A stretch of DNA of 64,000 nucleotides, from positions 1-64,000 of the forward strand of contig NZ_JACXAJ010000010.1 in NCBI RefSeq assembly GCF_014773225.1, given 5' to 3'. The position numbers and the translations under genes were made by a program. Under the pieces are notes generated by a model that saw only the letters and a list, made by a program, of their open reading frames with translations, searched no databases and was not told the origin of the DNA. The DNA comes from Pontibacter aquaedesilientis (GTDB taxonomy: Bacteria > Bacteroidota > Bacteroidia > Cytophagales > Hymenobacteraceae). Positions 17,962 to 27,383 of this stretch are shown here, piece by piece (position 1 is the stretch's first letter; each line of letters opens with the position of its first letter).

Positions 17962-18583
17962 ATAGAGGCTTCCGCAACCGCACAATCCGGAAGGTACCGC
18001 CAAAAGCAGCCGACTCATTCAACTCCACCTGCAGCGAGGTATGGCTGACGATATTTCCGATGCTGCGGTTGACATCCGAAAAAAGCGTGCTGGCGACCTG
18101 GTTGAAAAGGCGGCGGAGCAAAGACGGCTTCTGCCCGTCCGGCAAGAACTTGTCGAAAACCATAACAGCACCGCCCGGTTTTAAAACCCGCTCCACTTCC
18201 TGTATACAGGCAACCGGGTCAGGTATAACCGCGATGATCAGATGCAGGATTACAGCGTCGAAAATACTGTCGGCGTAGGTGAGTTGCTGGCCATCCATGA
18301 CATGGGCGTCGACAGGTATACCCAGCTTTTCGGCCCGTGCTTTCAGCTTGGTAATCATACCGGGTGTGATGTCGTTGGCGGTGATGCAGGTATAGCCTTT
18401 TAGGTATGGCAGGTCCAGGCCAGTGCCGGCTCCAACAAGGAAAATACGATCATCGGGTTTGGCTTGCAGTAGTTGGACGGAGCGCTTTCGGTGCCTCCGG
18501 AAGACACGGTCAGCAATAAGGTCGTAAACCGGCAGGTATACCGTATAGCGCAGCCGGTTCCAGGTGTTGGTGTTGAGACTCAT
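17960..18583 (-). CDS. Class I SAM-dependent methyltransferase
   Basis: A 207-residue methyltransferase. Motif I is FLVGAGTGLDLPYL, motif II is ITANDITPGM, the acidic post-II region is VMDGQQL, motif III is FDAVILHLI, and motif IV is VLKPGGAVMVFDKF. The overall pattern is like UbiE/phosphatidylethanolamine-type methyltransferases. The substrate cannot be read from the sequence. It converges on the TlpA-like gene with a shared terminator. Confidence 0.88.
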   Translation of the reverse strand: MSLNTNTWNRLRYTVYLPVYDLIADRVFRRHRKRSVQLLQAKPDDRIFLVGAGTGLDLPYLKGYTCITANDITPGMITKLKARAEKLGIPVDAHVMDGQQLTYADSIFDAVILHLIIAVIPDPVACIQEVERVLKPGGAVMVFDKFLPDGQKPSLLRRLFNQVASTLFSDVNRSIGNIVSHTSLQVELNESAAFGGTFRIVRLRKPL

Positions 18584-18932
18584 TTTTTCATAGGTTCTTT
18601 TGCATGCCTAAAATTACCTACGTTGTGCGGATCCGGATTTACAGATTTTGGGGGGAAGTTTACAGATATTTCTGTTTGGCTATGTATTAGGTATAGCAGG
18701 TATAGACGCGTGCTTGCAGCATCAAAGAAGCGTAAGAGAAAATGTTATCTCGAATGCTAATGAGATAGCTGGATCTATTCCTGAAGTTTCCATCAGTTCA
18801 TATTCCTCCTTTCGTCGAAATGACATAAGAATTGTGAAACGGGTCCGCCTTAACCAGTCAAGCATAGCTGATAACTCAGCTCTCGCACACTTAGGAGGCT
18901 AAAACAATTCAGCAATCAACAATTTAACAATT
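18584..18932. repeat. 349-bp gap with a candidate dispersed repeat
   Basis: No gene is seen. A hairpin TATCTC / GAGATA (18746-18751, 18762-18767) lies next to GTCGAAATGAC (18814-18824), whose reverse strand GTCATTTCGACGAAAGGAGG resembles intergenic repeats I recall from Cytophagia genomes. The end (18903-18930) is an AACAATTTAACAATT low-complexity tract like those at 23.7 and 23.95 kb. Confidence 0.4.
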
Positions 18933-19913
18933 CTATTTCTCCCTTTCGATGGTATAAGCAATCAGCTGCTCCAGGGAGGTACGGGAAGGGGATGCCGGGA
19001 AGGTATGGAGAATAGCCAGCGCCTCGGCATGGTAGCGGTTCATGGCCTCAATGGTGTAGTGTATACCTCCAGAAGTTTTAACGTAGTCGATCACCTGCTG
19101 CACACGCTTGCTGTCGCCATTGTTGTTCTTCACATTGTAGATCACCCGGCGGCGGGTCATCCAGTCGGCTTCGCGCAAGGCATGGATCAGCGGCAAAGTC
19201 ATCTTTTTCTCTTTGATGTCTATACCTACCGGTTTGCCGATCTCAGCAGTGCCATAGTCAAACAGGTCGTCTTTGATCTGGAAGGCAATACCTACTTTTT
19301 CACCGAACAGACGCGCTTTTTCGATGTCCTCTTTAGAGGCTCCGGCCGAGGCAGCTCCCACTGCGCAGCAAGAGGCAATTAAAGACGCGGTTTTTTGACG
19401 AATGATGTCGAAATACACAGACTCATCGATATCCAGGCGACGGGCTTTCTCAATCTGAAGCAACTCCCCTTCGCTCATCTCCTTCACAGCATTCGACACG
19501 ATTTTGAGCAACTCATAATCGTCGTTTTGTAATGAGAGCAGCAGGCCTTTGGAGAGCAGGTAGTCACCCACCAACACGGCAATCTTGTTTTTCCAGAGGG
19601 CATTCACGGAGAAGAAACCGCGGCGATAGTTCGCGTCATCCACCACGTCGTCGTGCACGAGGGTGGCCGTGTGCAGCAGTTCGATGAGGGCTGCGCCGCG
19701 GTAGGTAGCATCGCCAATGGCATCGCCCCGGAAGAGCTTGGCCATGAAGAACACGAACATCGGCCGCATCTGCTTGCCCTTACGCTTCACGATGTAGCTC
19801 ATGATCTTGTCGAGCAGCAGCACTTTAGACTTCATCGAAGTCCTGAACTTTTTCTCGAACAGCTCCATCTCCTGCGCGATGGGCGCTTGTATTTCCTTTA
19901 GGCTAATGCTCAT
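18933..19913 (-). CDS. Polyprenyl synthetase (all-trans, menaquinone side chain type)
   Basis: A 326-residue trans-isoprenyl diphosphate synthase. The two aspartate-rich motifs are LVHDDVVDDANYRRG (first, DDxxD) and IKDDLFDYG (second). The KGKQMRPMFVFF segment binds isopentenyl diphosphate. Length and motif form suit a long-chain (hepta/octaprenyl) synthase that makes the quinone tail. The carotenoid genes at 51-58 kb use a C20 product, which a separate GGPP synthase would normally make; this gene's chain length is not certain from sequence. Confidence 0.9.
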   Translation of the reverse strand: MSISLKEIQAPIAQEMELFEKKFRTSMKSKVLLLDKIMSYIVKRKGKQMRPMFVFFMAKLFRGDAIGDATYRGAALIELLHTATLVHDDVVDDANYRRGFFSVNALWKNKIAVLVGDYLLSKGLLLSLQNDDYELLKIVSNAVKEMSEGELLQIEKARRLDIDESVYFDIIRQKTASLIASCCAVGAASAGASKEDIEKARLFGEKVGIAFQIKDDLFDYGTAEIGKPVGIDIKEKKMTLPLIHALREADWMTRRRVIYNVKNNNGDSKRVQQVIDYVKTSGGIHYTIEAMNRYHAEALAILHTFPASPSRTSLEQLIAYTIEREK

Positions 19914-20091
19914 GTGTTATTCCGCAATATTACTATCTGCAGGAGTGGTTTCCAAACATGAACTCCAAATCGGCGTTTAAATACTTCAATCGGAAGGCAC
20001 TGCAGCATACCTGACAAACCGTGCAAGCCGACACGTGTTTGCCGCTTGCCAAAATTAACTATATTGCCTTCTGATAACACAGCACAACACC

Positions 20092-20949
20092 ATGGCAGAG
20101 ACACTGAAAGTAGACTTCGTTGTATACCCGGAGCATGAGCGGCCCTTCACCGCCGACGCCACCTATACCCAGGACGGAACCCAAAAGCCAGTCGTGATCT
20201 ATACCCACGGTTTCAAGGGGTTCAAGGACTGGGGACATTTCAATCTGCTGGCGCAGTATTTCGGCGAGCGGGGCTTTGTGTTCATCAAGTTCAACTTCTC
20301 CCACAACGGTACCTCTGTCGACAACTATGCCGATGTGCACGACATGGAGGCTTTCGGGCGCAACAACTTCAGCATAGAACTAGAGGACCTCAAGTCGCTG
20401 ATCGATTTGGTGCACGACCAAGATGGTCCGCTGCCTTTGAGCGAGATGGACCTTGGCCGCATTTACCTGATTGGCCACAGCCGCGGAGGCGGGTCCGTGA
20501 TACTGAAAGCCGCCGAAGACCCGCGTGTGAAAGCCGTAGCCACCTGGGCTGCCGTGAACGACTTTGACCAGCGTTGGGACGAGTTGGAGCAGCAGCAGTG
20601 GAAGAAAGAAGGAGTGCAGTGGGTAACGAATTTCCGCACCGGCCAGCGCATGCCGCTTTATTATCAAATTGTCGAGGACTACCTGGAGAATGTCGAGCGG
20701 CTGGATATACCGAAAGTAATCAAAAAAATGAAGCAGCCCCTGCTCATCCTGCACGGCGAGGAAGACGAAACGCTACCCGTACAAATGGCGCTCGACCTGC
20801 ACACCTGGAAACCAGACGCCGAGCTGCACTTGCTTCCCGGCGCCGATCATTCTTTCGGAGGGCAGCATCCTTATGAGAAAGAAGAACTTCCGGAAGCTGC
20901 CCAAACTGCCGCTGATCTGAGCATTGCCTTTTTCGGGAAACATGCCTAA
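20092..20949 (+). CDS. Alpha/beta hydrolase
   Basis: A 285-residue serine hydrolase of the dienelactone-hydrolase/acyl-peptidase-like type. Nucleophile elbow GHSRGGGS, acid residue in HGEEDETLP and base in GADHSFGG are in order. The oxyanion strand is YTHGFKGFKDWG. There is no signal peptide, so it acts in the cytoplasm. The substrate is unknown. Its last codons overlap the start of folK by 8 bp, so the two are translationally coupled. Confidence 0.88.
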   Translation: MAETLKVDFVVYPEHERPFTADATYTQDGTQKPVVIYTHGFKGFKDWGHFNLLAQYFGERGFVFIKFNFSHNGTSVDNYADVHDMEAFGRNNFSIELEDLKSLIDLVHDQDGPLPLSEMDLGRIYLIGHSRGGGSVILKAAEDPRVKAVATWAAVNDFDQRWDELEQQQWKKEGVQWVTNFRTGQRMPLYYQIVEDYLENVERLDIPKVIKKMKQPLLILHGEEDETLPVQMALDLHTWKPDAELHLLPGADHSFGGQHPYEKEELPEAAQTAADLSIAFFGKHA

Positions 20950-21433
20950 AGTATACCTGCTGCTGGGCGGGAACCTGGGTGACCGCAACAGCTACCTGTC
21001 ACAGGCACGCGACCGCATTGCTGCCCAGGTGGGTCCCATTGTGCGCAGCTCTGCCTTGTACGAAACGGCTGCCTGGGGCAACACCGACCAACCCGCTTTC
21101 CTAAACCAGGTGGTGGAGGTATGGGCGGAGCACACCCCTGAATACATCCTGTTCCTGATCAATCAGATAGAGCAGGAACTCGGCCGTGTGCGCCAGGAGC
21201 ATTGGGGTGCCCGCGTCATCGACATCGACATCTTGTTTTACGATGACCTCGCCTTTCAGACCCCGCGCCTGACCATCCCCCACCCCCGGTTGCACCTGCG
21301 CCGCTTCACATTACTGCCATTGGCTGAGATTGCGCCAGAAATGACACATCCGGTACTAGGCAAGAGTATAGTGACGCTGTTGGAGAATTGCCCGGATGAG
21401 TTGGAGGTACGGCCTTTTACGCCTGTTACATAA
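20942..21433 (+). CDS. folK: 2-amino-4-hydroxy-6-hydroxymethyldihydropteridine pyrophosphokinase
   Basis: A 163-residue HPPK, which transfers pyrophosphate from ATP to 6-hydroxymethyl-dihydropterin in folate synthesis. Motifs: LLLGGNLGDR at the start, ALYETAAWG, VRQEHWGARVIDIDILFYDD and IPHPRLHLRRFTLLPL. I chose the ATG at 20942 because MPKVYLLLGGN is the normal N-terminus; the frame is open 18 bp further upstream. Confidence 0.95.
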   Translation: MPKVYLLLGGNLGDRNSYLSQARDRIAAQVGPIVRSSALYETAAWGNTDQPAFLNQVVEVWAEHTPEYILFLINQIEQELGRVRQEHWGARVIDIDILFYDDLAFQTPRLTIPHPRLHLRRFTLLPLAEIAPEMTHPVLGKSIVTLLENCPDELEVRPFTPVT

Positions 21434-21530
21434 GTTCAGCAGACACTCACCAGCTTATTGCTTCAGCTTAGGCACCCTGAAAAAGAAAAACGTATTTATA
21501 TAACACGACTACCGTCGCCGTGTATCTTTC

Positions 21531-22148
21531 ATGAAAGACCTTTTCGCCATTATAAAAACAGAAAGCGCAAGCCTAGTACGGGGTTTCCTAACTATTTTCC
21601 TGTTGGCGCTGCCGTTCACTTTTATACCTGCCCTCTTCAGGAATGGCTTTTCTATGCATGTTATTGGGCAACGCCTGCCGGGGTCTTTGCTCTATTCGGC
21701 CATATTGGCAACTGGCGTGATTCTGATAGCGCTTCTGAATAATTACAATAAGCTACAGCAAAAGAAACGCATCTTCGACCTTCCCGCCTTTACAGAACTG
21801 GGCTTTGAGGGAGCTGTGGAAGGGTATAACGCCATCATCAAGGAGCTCTCCACTTACCTGATCGGCAAAGTGGGCAACTACTCTTTCAGGGTCGACATCA
21901 TCCATCCCAAGCAAAAGAACATCACAGTCGAGATTGCCCCCATGATCTATATTGGCCAAAACCAGGCACTTCTGAATCGGCTGGTGCAGGAACTCCACTT
22001 ACAGGATAATCTATACCTGGCCCGGATACTTTACCTCTCGGAAGCGCAACTTTATGAGCGGGATACTGTCCGGAAAGAGCTAGCCAGGCTCTCAGACGAG
22101 CTTAGCAGGATGGGAGTAACGCCCCTAGAGGCGGTCACCGAAGTATAG
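21531..22148 (+). CDS. Hypothetical two-helix membrane protein
   Basis: A 205-residue protein with two membrane helices (about 17-36 and 50-69) and a soluble C-terminal part of about 130 residues. That part has a beta-rich segment (VDIIHPKQKNITVEIAPMIYIG) and a helical tail (YERDTVRKELARLSDELSRM). I recognise no family. It stands between folK and a small lipoprotein gene, all rightward, with gaps of about 95 bp on each side. Confidence 0.7.
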   Translation: MKDLFAIIKTESASLVRGFLTIFLLALPFTFIPALFRNGFSMHVIGQRLPGSLLYSAILATGVILIALLNNYNKLQQKKRIFDLPAFTELGFEGAVEGYNAIIKELSTYLIGKVGNYSFRVDIIHPKQKNITVEIAPMIYIGQNQALLNRLVQELHLQDNLYLARILYLSEAQLYERDTVRKELARLSDELSRMGVTPLEAVTEV

Positions 22149-22240
22149 CAGCTCCCGCTATACCTGCCTGATGCTCCCATTGTCTATTATCTCCGGTAAA
22201 TAAACTATGTCCTGAATACCAGGCTCTTCGTAGTATACCT

Positions 22241-22735
22241 ATGAAAAAGCTCCCGCTACTAACCCTTCTCCTAACTCTCCCTTATCTGTTGGTCTCCTGC
22301 AACTCAGGTGAGCAAGAACATACCAAAATCACACCCGCTATACCTGAGCCAGGCCAGGATGCCGTCCGGCAACTTTGCTTTCTGCAGGTAACAAAAGGTA
22401 GCCCAGCCACCATCGCCGGAGAGGCCATCGATTCGCTGCTCATCCGCCTGACCATACAGGGAGATTCCGTAACAGGCATACTGCATTGGCTGCCTTCCCA
22501 AAAAGACACCATGAAAGGCACGCTGGCAGGTACATTACAGGACAGTATTCTGACAGCAACCTATACCTACATGGCCGAAGGCGTAACGGCAAAAGAGGAG
22601 CGAATTTTCAAAATAGAGGCTGACACCATCTGGATGAAAACCGGTGAACTGGAAGAAAAGAGTGGCCTATGGGTACTCAAAAACAAAGAGTTTGCTCCCT
22701 ATACCCAGGCTATACCCCGAATAGCCTGTCCATAA
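22241..22735 (+). CDS. Small lipoprotein of unknown function
   Basis: A 164-residue lipoprotein: signal peptide KKLPLLTLLLTLPYLLVSC with Cys20 as the lipidation site, then a beta-rich domain with repeated short strands (GDSVTGILHWLPSQKD, GTLAGTLQDSILTATYTYM). This pattern is common in small Bacteroidota surface or periplasmic lipoproteins. No function can be named. A strong terminator follows directly. Confidence 0.75.
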   Translation: MKKLPLLTLLLTLPYLLVSCNSGEQEHTKITPAIPEPGQDAVRQLCFLQVTKGSPATIAGEAIDSLLIRLTIQGDSVTGILHWLPSQKDTMKGTLAGTLQDSILTATYTYMAEGVTAKEERIFKIEADTIWMKTGELEEKSGLWVLKNKEFAPYTQAIPRIACP

Positions 22736-22736
22736 A

Positions 22737-22774
22737 AAAGCCCTTCCTGATTTCACATCAGAAAGGGCTTTTCG
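22737..22774. terminator. Bidirectional terminator
   Basis: Stem AAAAGCCCTTCCTGA with TCAGAAAGGGCTTTT (15 bp with one mismatch) between the lipoprotein and fabD genes, which converge. Confidence 0.85.
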
Positions 22775-22793
22775 TATCAGGTATGGCTTATGC

Positions 22794-23675
22794 CTACTCT
22801 GCTGAGCTTACTTCCGCTGTACGCTCGATTTTCTTCACAAGTCCCTGCAACACCTTGCCTGGTCCGCACTCCACAAAATGCGTGGCACCGTCTGCTACCA
22901 TCTGCTGCACCGACTGTGTCCAGCGAACCGGCGCGGTCAGCTGTTTTACCAGGTTTTGCTTGATTTCTTCCGGATCGGTGTGCGGCAGCGCGTCTACGTT
23001 CTGGTAGATCGGGCATATACCCTGGCTAAAAGTAGTCTCATAGATCGCCTTGGCCAGTTCCTCTTCGGCTGGCTTCATGAGCGGCGAGTGGAACGCCCCA
23101 CCAACCGGCAAAGGCAGTGCACGCTTGGCGCCGGCTTCCTTCATTTTCTCACAAGCGATCTCTATCCCTTTGTTGGAGCCTGAAATCACCAGCTGACCCG
23201 GGCAGTTATAGTTGGCAGCAACCACCACTTCGCCTTCCACTGCGGCGCATACCTCCTCTACTTTCGCGTCTTCCAGGCCCAGAATAGCAGCCATAGTAGA
23301 CGGGTTGGCTTCGCAGGCAGCCTGCATGGCAAGCGCACGCTTCGATACCAAACGCAGACCATCCTCAAAGCTCAGCACCTTGCTGGCTACCAGCGCAGAG
23401 AATTCGCCCAGTGAGTGACCTGCCACCATATCCGGCTGGAAATCTTTGGCAACAGCTGCCTGCGCCACGGAGTGCAGGAAAATAGCCGGCTGTGTCACTT
23501 TGGTCTGCTTTAGCTCCTCGTCAGTACCGTTGAACATGATCTCGGTAATGTTGAAACCAAGTATCTCGTTCGCCTTGTCGAACAGCTGGCGAGCCGCTTC
23601 GTGCTGCTCATACAAGTCCTTGCCCATACCTACAAACTGCGACCCCTGTCCCGGGAAAACGTATGCCTTCTTCAT
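22794..23675 (-). CDS. fabD: Malonyl-CoA:acyl carrier protein transacylase
   Basis: A 293-residue FabD, which moves malonyl from CoA to ACP to start fatty acid elongation. Motifs: FPGQGSQFVGMG at the N-terminus, nucleophile GHSLGEF, the arginine/RA segment (VSKRALAMQ), and the catalytic His in GGAFHSPLM. Length is normal. It is monocistronic here, without other fab genes nearby. Confidence 0.96.
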   Translation of the reverse strand: MKKAYVFPGQGSQFVGMGKDLYEQHEAARQLFDKANEILGFNITEIMFNGTDEELKQTKVTQPAIFLHSVAQAAVAKDFQPDMVAGHSLGEFSALVASKVLSFEDGLRLVSKRALAMQAACEANPSTMAAILGLEDAKVEEVCAAVEGEVVVAANYNCPGQLVISGSNKGIEIACEKMKEAGAKRALPLPVGGAFHSPLMKPAEEELAKAIYETTFSQGICPIYQNVDALPHTDPEEIKQNLVKQLTAPVRWTQSVQQMVADGATHFVECGPGKVLQGLVKKIERTAEVSSAE

Positions 23676-23967
23676 GCTAATGTATATTGTTGATAGTTGA
23701 TTGCTGGTTGTTGCTTGTTATTGTTGAATGGTTGATTGGTAAATGGTTTAATTGTTAAACTGATAAATGGCTGTCTGTGTCTACAGTAAGCCCTAGTTAT
23801 ACCTTACTTAGGCGGTACTGCAGATAACCAATGTTTACCATGGTATATACAAATCTGCACGTAGACTTGGCTCGGAAGTATATAAAATCACACAACAGCA
23901 ATTGCCGTAGTTCAAGCCAAAGCCCCACCAACAATTTAACAATAAAGCAATTTAACCATTTAACAAT
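23676..23967. repeat. 292-bp gap made largely of low-complexity TTGATTG/AATTTAAC words
   Basis: Just upstream of fabD (23683-23765) the sequence repeats GTTGATTG, GTTGTTGCTTGTT and TTAATTGTTAAAC. At the other end (23930-23970) AACAATTTAAC recurs three times. No gene or exact -7 box is seen. It belongs to the low-complexity spacer family described in the findings. Confidence 0.45.
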
Positions 23968-24396
23968 TTAATACGCCACAAACCTGGCCCTCTCTTCGGG
24001 GCTGGGCAGCAGGCAGGCTTCGTTGCGGCCTGCTATGCGGTAGCGGTGCTTCGCCACGAAGCGATACACAAAATCGCGGAAAGATAAGGGAATAAACCTG
24101 AAATAGTAAAGCGCCGACCACGGAAAAATGAGATGGCGGGCAATTCGGAGAGCGGCTTCGGACTCGGTATAGAGCCGACCGTTTTCGAAGAAAAGAATGG
24201 AGTCGGGCATAGGATTGGGCACTTGCGCCGGTGACACAAGCTGCTCCACCAAACCCGATTGCAGGGCGGCAAAGCGTAGGTTCTGCCTTTTGTTATACCT
24301 GAGCACAAGCTGAATGCTGGCCTGGCAAAAGCCGCAGGTGCCATCATAAAACACGATGGGCAAACCCTGCAGCCGCTCCAGTTCCTCCTTTGTCAT
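23968..24396 (-). CDS. DCC-family thiol-disulfide oxidoreductase-like protein (DUF393)
   Basis: A 142-residue DUF393 protein. The family signature is VFYDGTCGFC at residues 16-25 (the DGxCxxC motif that names the DCC group), followed by YNKRQNLRFAALQS, DSILFFENGRLYTESEAALRI and FVAKHRYRIAG. A thioredoxin-like redox role is assumed for the family but unproven. Its ATG overlaps the stop of the large upstream surface-protein gene by one base (TAATG), so the two are translationally coupled, which is odd for a secreted adhesin and a small cytoplasmic protein. Confidence 0.9.
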   Translation of the reverse strand: MTKEELERLQGLPIVFYDGTCGFCQASIQLVLRYNKRQNLRFAALQSGLVEQLVSPAQVPNPMPDSILFFENGRLYTESEAALRIARHLIFPWSALYYFRFIPLSFRDFVYRFVAKHRYRIAGRNEACLLPSPEERARFVAY

Positions 24397-27155
24397 TAGC
24401 GTACGATCTCCACCCAGCCTTTGTAGGTGTTTCTTTCCTGTGCTGGATCTACGGTAATAAATTCAACTTCAGCTTCGTAATAGTACACCCCGTCCGTCAA
24501 ACGTTTGCCGTCATTGTCAGTGCCTGGCCAGTTAATGTAGGGGTCCTGGCTGCTTTCGTATACTTTCACACCCCAGCGGTTGAACACCTTGAAATTGGTA
24601 GAGCGAATGAACGCCGCCCTTCTGTCTGGCCTGAAGACGTCATTCTTGCCATCGCCGTTCGGGGTGATAATGTTAGGCAGCAGGAAGAAGATACAATTGT
24701 CTTTGCACACCTCATTGCTCGGTTCACTTTCCTCCCCAGACAAACTGGTGGCTGTCACATAGTAGCAGCCGGCGAAAGACTCCAGCCCGGTATGGGTGTA
24801 AGTAGTCTCTTTGGTGGTGGCTATTCTCTGGTACTCCTCCTGCCCTGGCCCTCTGAAATACACCGAGTAAAAATCAATTTCGTCGGTACAGTCGCCTGTG
24901 ATTTGTGGTACCCAGGTCAGCACGTTCTGGTAGGGTGGTTGCGTTGGGTTGGCAAAAAAGGCTTCACAGTTGAGCGCATCAATGCTGAGCTGAGGCGGAC
25001 AGACGATACGTGGAATATTGACGCATACCTGCTGGCTGAAGTTCTGCAAAGGCTCCGGCAGGCCATCTATCTGGTAAGAGCCTTGCGTCCGGACTACGTA
25101 GCAATAGGTTTTACCGCGTTCTAGTGGGGCACTGGCGCTGCCACGGTCGGTAAACGTGCCACTGGTCGCTGTGGCCGACACGCTGCCAATTTCAACCAGG
25201 TTAGCACCTTCTACACGGTATACCTGGTGCTGGAGCACTTCATTTCGCCAGGGTACATTGTACGTCCAGTTCAGGGCGACAGAAAGGTTATTCTGCGTAC
25301 TGGTTGGCACTGCGGTAAGTCGCACGCTCGAAGCAGAGGTACTGTCACGCAGCATGTTTGGCGCTGTGCCCCCTGGGGTTCTGGTGCTGTAGAACTCGAG
25401 TTTATAACGGTATGCATTCGCTTCGGTGTTCAGTCCGGAGTTCACAAACACGGTGTCTGACAGTCTGCGGGAAGTGAACACCTGCTGGTAGGTCCCTCCC
25501 GGCTCCTGTCCCACCTTACGGAACAGCCTGTACTCAAACGGAGGATTCAGTCTTTCTATACCCGGTCCCGGTTGTGTCCAGCGAACGGTGATCTGCCCGT
25601 TGGTTACGTCGGTGCGGTCCACGGTTACGTTGGTGATGTACGGAATATCGCGCTCCAGCACCACACAAGCCTCCATCGAGGCGATGCTTTTGCCACCTGC
25701 AGGGAGCGGGAACTCGGCATAAATGATATAGCAATATTCTGCCCCGGCAGCGAGCCCCTGTCCGTTGTTATCATCAAAGTATTCCGTTTGGTCTTTGCTC
25801 ACTTCAGCGATCAGCACATAGCCTGTACTGGCGGGCACGCCCGTTTCGCAAGGGCCCGGCACAAAGCCGGAAGGCCCTTCTCGCCTGTAAATGCGTATGG
25901 TCGAGGCATTCTGGCAGGTATAGCGGTCCCAGGTCAGGCGCACGTTGCGGTCTTCGGCATTTGCCATCAGATTCTGAGGGGGCGGCCCCACCACCGTAAT
26001 GCGGTAGGGTTGCAAGTCGGCCAGCTGTCTGGACGGCGGCGGCGGATTGTCTTCAGCCCGGAATATCAGCTGGTATGGCCTGGCCTGCACATTTTCGCAG
26101 GTAGTGTTCCACACCAGACGGCCTGCAGCGCGACCAGGCTGATTCTGGGTGATCGTAAAAGTGGCCGGAGGCAGAATGCCGCCTGTGCCCGGCACGGTCA
26201 GGGTAATCGGGTGGTTATCCGGATCGGTGGCCGTGATGGTCGTGGTCAAGGTGGTGCCGGCCACAATACAGGTGTCGCGCGGAACCAGCACCGGTGGCCG
26301 GTTACGGGCATCTACAACGAGTATTTGCATGTCGCGCACTACTTTGCTTATCAGTACGGCCCCGGCGGCTGTCACACGCCATTCTTCTACGACAAAGGCC
26401 ACATTGTATTCACCGAGCCGGCAGGGTGCATCCCACGTTAACTGGCCTGTAACAGGATCCAGGGTGAAGGTAGAAGCCCCGGTATTGGTGGCGTTCCGGC
26501 AATTGTCAACGGTATGCGGATCGCGGTAACCGGGCACATTGGTGATCACGCCGGATGGGTTTCGGTACTGCGGCTGGATCAGCTTAAAAGAAAGACTGTC
26601 ACCGTCGGCGTCAATAGCGCCCGGGTTGTGCACCCATCTTTCCCCTGCCGTTGCCTCGTCTATCGGGGCCACCGTCAGTACCGGGGTGCTGTTAAGTCCA
26701 CGGAGTGGGTTGATGGAGATGGTGGTGGAGATAGAGAAGGAAAGCTGGTCGGTAGGTGCTGCCATGTTCAGGATTCCCCCGTTCCGGTTCTCCCCCACCC
26801 ACGTCACAATGTAGGTGCCCGCATTGGCATAGGTATACTCCCACTGAAATACCTCCCGGTCCACATCTGGCTTCACGGGGGTCACGGACTGCCGCTCTAC
26901 CCGCACGGTAGTGCCGTCTCCCATCGAAATCAACACGAAGGGGTCGTCGGCAGGAGAGCTGGTCTTTGTGTAAATGACCATGGTGAAGGTGAACTTGCGG
27001 GGGTTCGGGTTTGGTGCGTTATCCCGACGGGCGGTGATGTCACCCGCCCGGATATGAGTTGCCTGAGCCTCGTAAGCAAATCCTAACAACAATACAAATA
27101 CCAACAGCACGAAGCGGCCAGGCAAGCAATACCTCAAGCGTAAACTATTTGGCAT
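24396..27155 (-). CDS. Large T9SS-secreted surface protein with gliding-motility C-terminal domain
   Basis: A protein of about 919 residues: signal peptide (RFVLLVFVLLLGFAYEAQA), a beta-rich N-terminal region starting THIRAGDITA, cadherin/Ig-like segments (DPDNHPITLTVPG), at least three fibronectin-III-like repeats, and a type-B (gliding-motility-associated) T9SS sorting domain at the end (ITPNGDGKNDVFRP, FNRWGVKVYESS, LTDGVYYYEAEV). It is probably a cell-surface adhesin. I favour the Met at 27155; a -7-like TACCTTTG at 27183-27190 (minus strand) would place the transcript start after the alternative ATG at 27185. Confidence 0.92.
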   Translation of the reverse strand: MPNSLRLRYCLPGRFVLLVFVLLLGFAYEAQATHIRAGDITARRDNAPNPNPRKFTFTMVIYTKTSSPADDPFVLISMGDGTTVRVERQSVTPVKPDVDREVFQWEYTYANAGTYIVTWVGENRNGGILNMAAPTDQLSFSISTTISINPLRGLNSTPVLTVAPIDEATAGERWVHNPGAIDADGDSLSFKLIQPQYRNPSGVITNVPGYRDPHTVDNCRNATNTGASTFTLDPVTGQLTWDAPCRLGEYNVAFVVEEWRVTAAGAVLISKVVRDMQILVVDARNRPPVLVPRDTCIVAGTTLTTTITATDPDNHPITLTVPGTGGILPPATFTITQNQPGRAAGRLVWNTTCENVQARPYQLIFRAEDNPPPPSRQLADLQPYRITVVGPPPQNLMANAEDRNVRLTWDRYTCQNASTIRIYRREGPSGFVPGPCETGVPASTGYVLIAEVSKDQTEYFDDNNGQGLAAGAEYCYIIYAEFPLPAGGKSIASMEACVVLERDIPYITNVTVDRTDVTNGQITVRWTQPGPGIERLNPPFEYRLFRKVGQEPGGTYQQVFTSRRLSDTVFVNSGLNTEANAYRYKLEFYSTRTPGGTAPNMLRDSTSASSVRLTAVPTSTQNNLSVALNWTYNVPWRNEVLQHQVYRVEGANLVEIGSVSATATSGTFTDRGSASAPLERGKTYCYVVRTQGSYQIDGLPEPLQNFSQQVCVNIPRIVCPPQLSIDALNCEAFFANPTQPPYQNVLTWVPQITGDCTDEIDFYSVYFRGPGQEEYQRIATTKETTYTHTGLESFAGCYYVTATSLSGEESEPSNEVCKDNCIFFLLPNIITPNGDGKNDVFRPDRRAAFIRSTNFKVFNRWGVKVYESSQDPYINWPGTDNDGKRLTDGVYYYEAEVEFITVDPAQERNTYKGWVEIVR

Positions 27156-27310
27156 AAGCGTAGGGTTAGATTTGGCGCTGAACAAAGGTAAAATGAAAAC
27201 TGATATTTTACCTTTTTATTGTCAACAAATGAAAGATAAGTGGGTTAATTGTATATGGTTTTCAGTCCTACGCATTGCAATTTAGATTGATTCAAAATAT
27301 GCTATTTAAA

Positions 27311-27341
27311 TTGTTTTATAAGGGGTCTGCTTGTACCTTTG
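27311..27341 (+). promoter_or_regulatory. Promoter of sdhCAB
   Basis: TTG (27311-27313), a 20-bp spacer and a perfect -7 box TACCTTTG (27334-27341), about 43 bp upstream of the sdhC ATG in an AT-rich gap. Confidence 0.7.
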
Positions 27342-27383
27342 AGCATTAAAAAGCTTTATTATTTAACCTTCTAACAAATACAG

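Noticed and set aside
24390..27086. Long antisense frames (up to 289 codons) across the surface-protein gene
   Set aside because: They are shadows of a GC-rich gene with strong codon bias; the sense frame has signal peptide, repeats and sorting domain.
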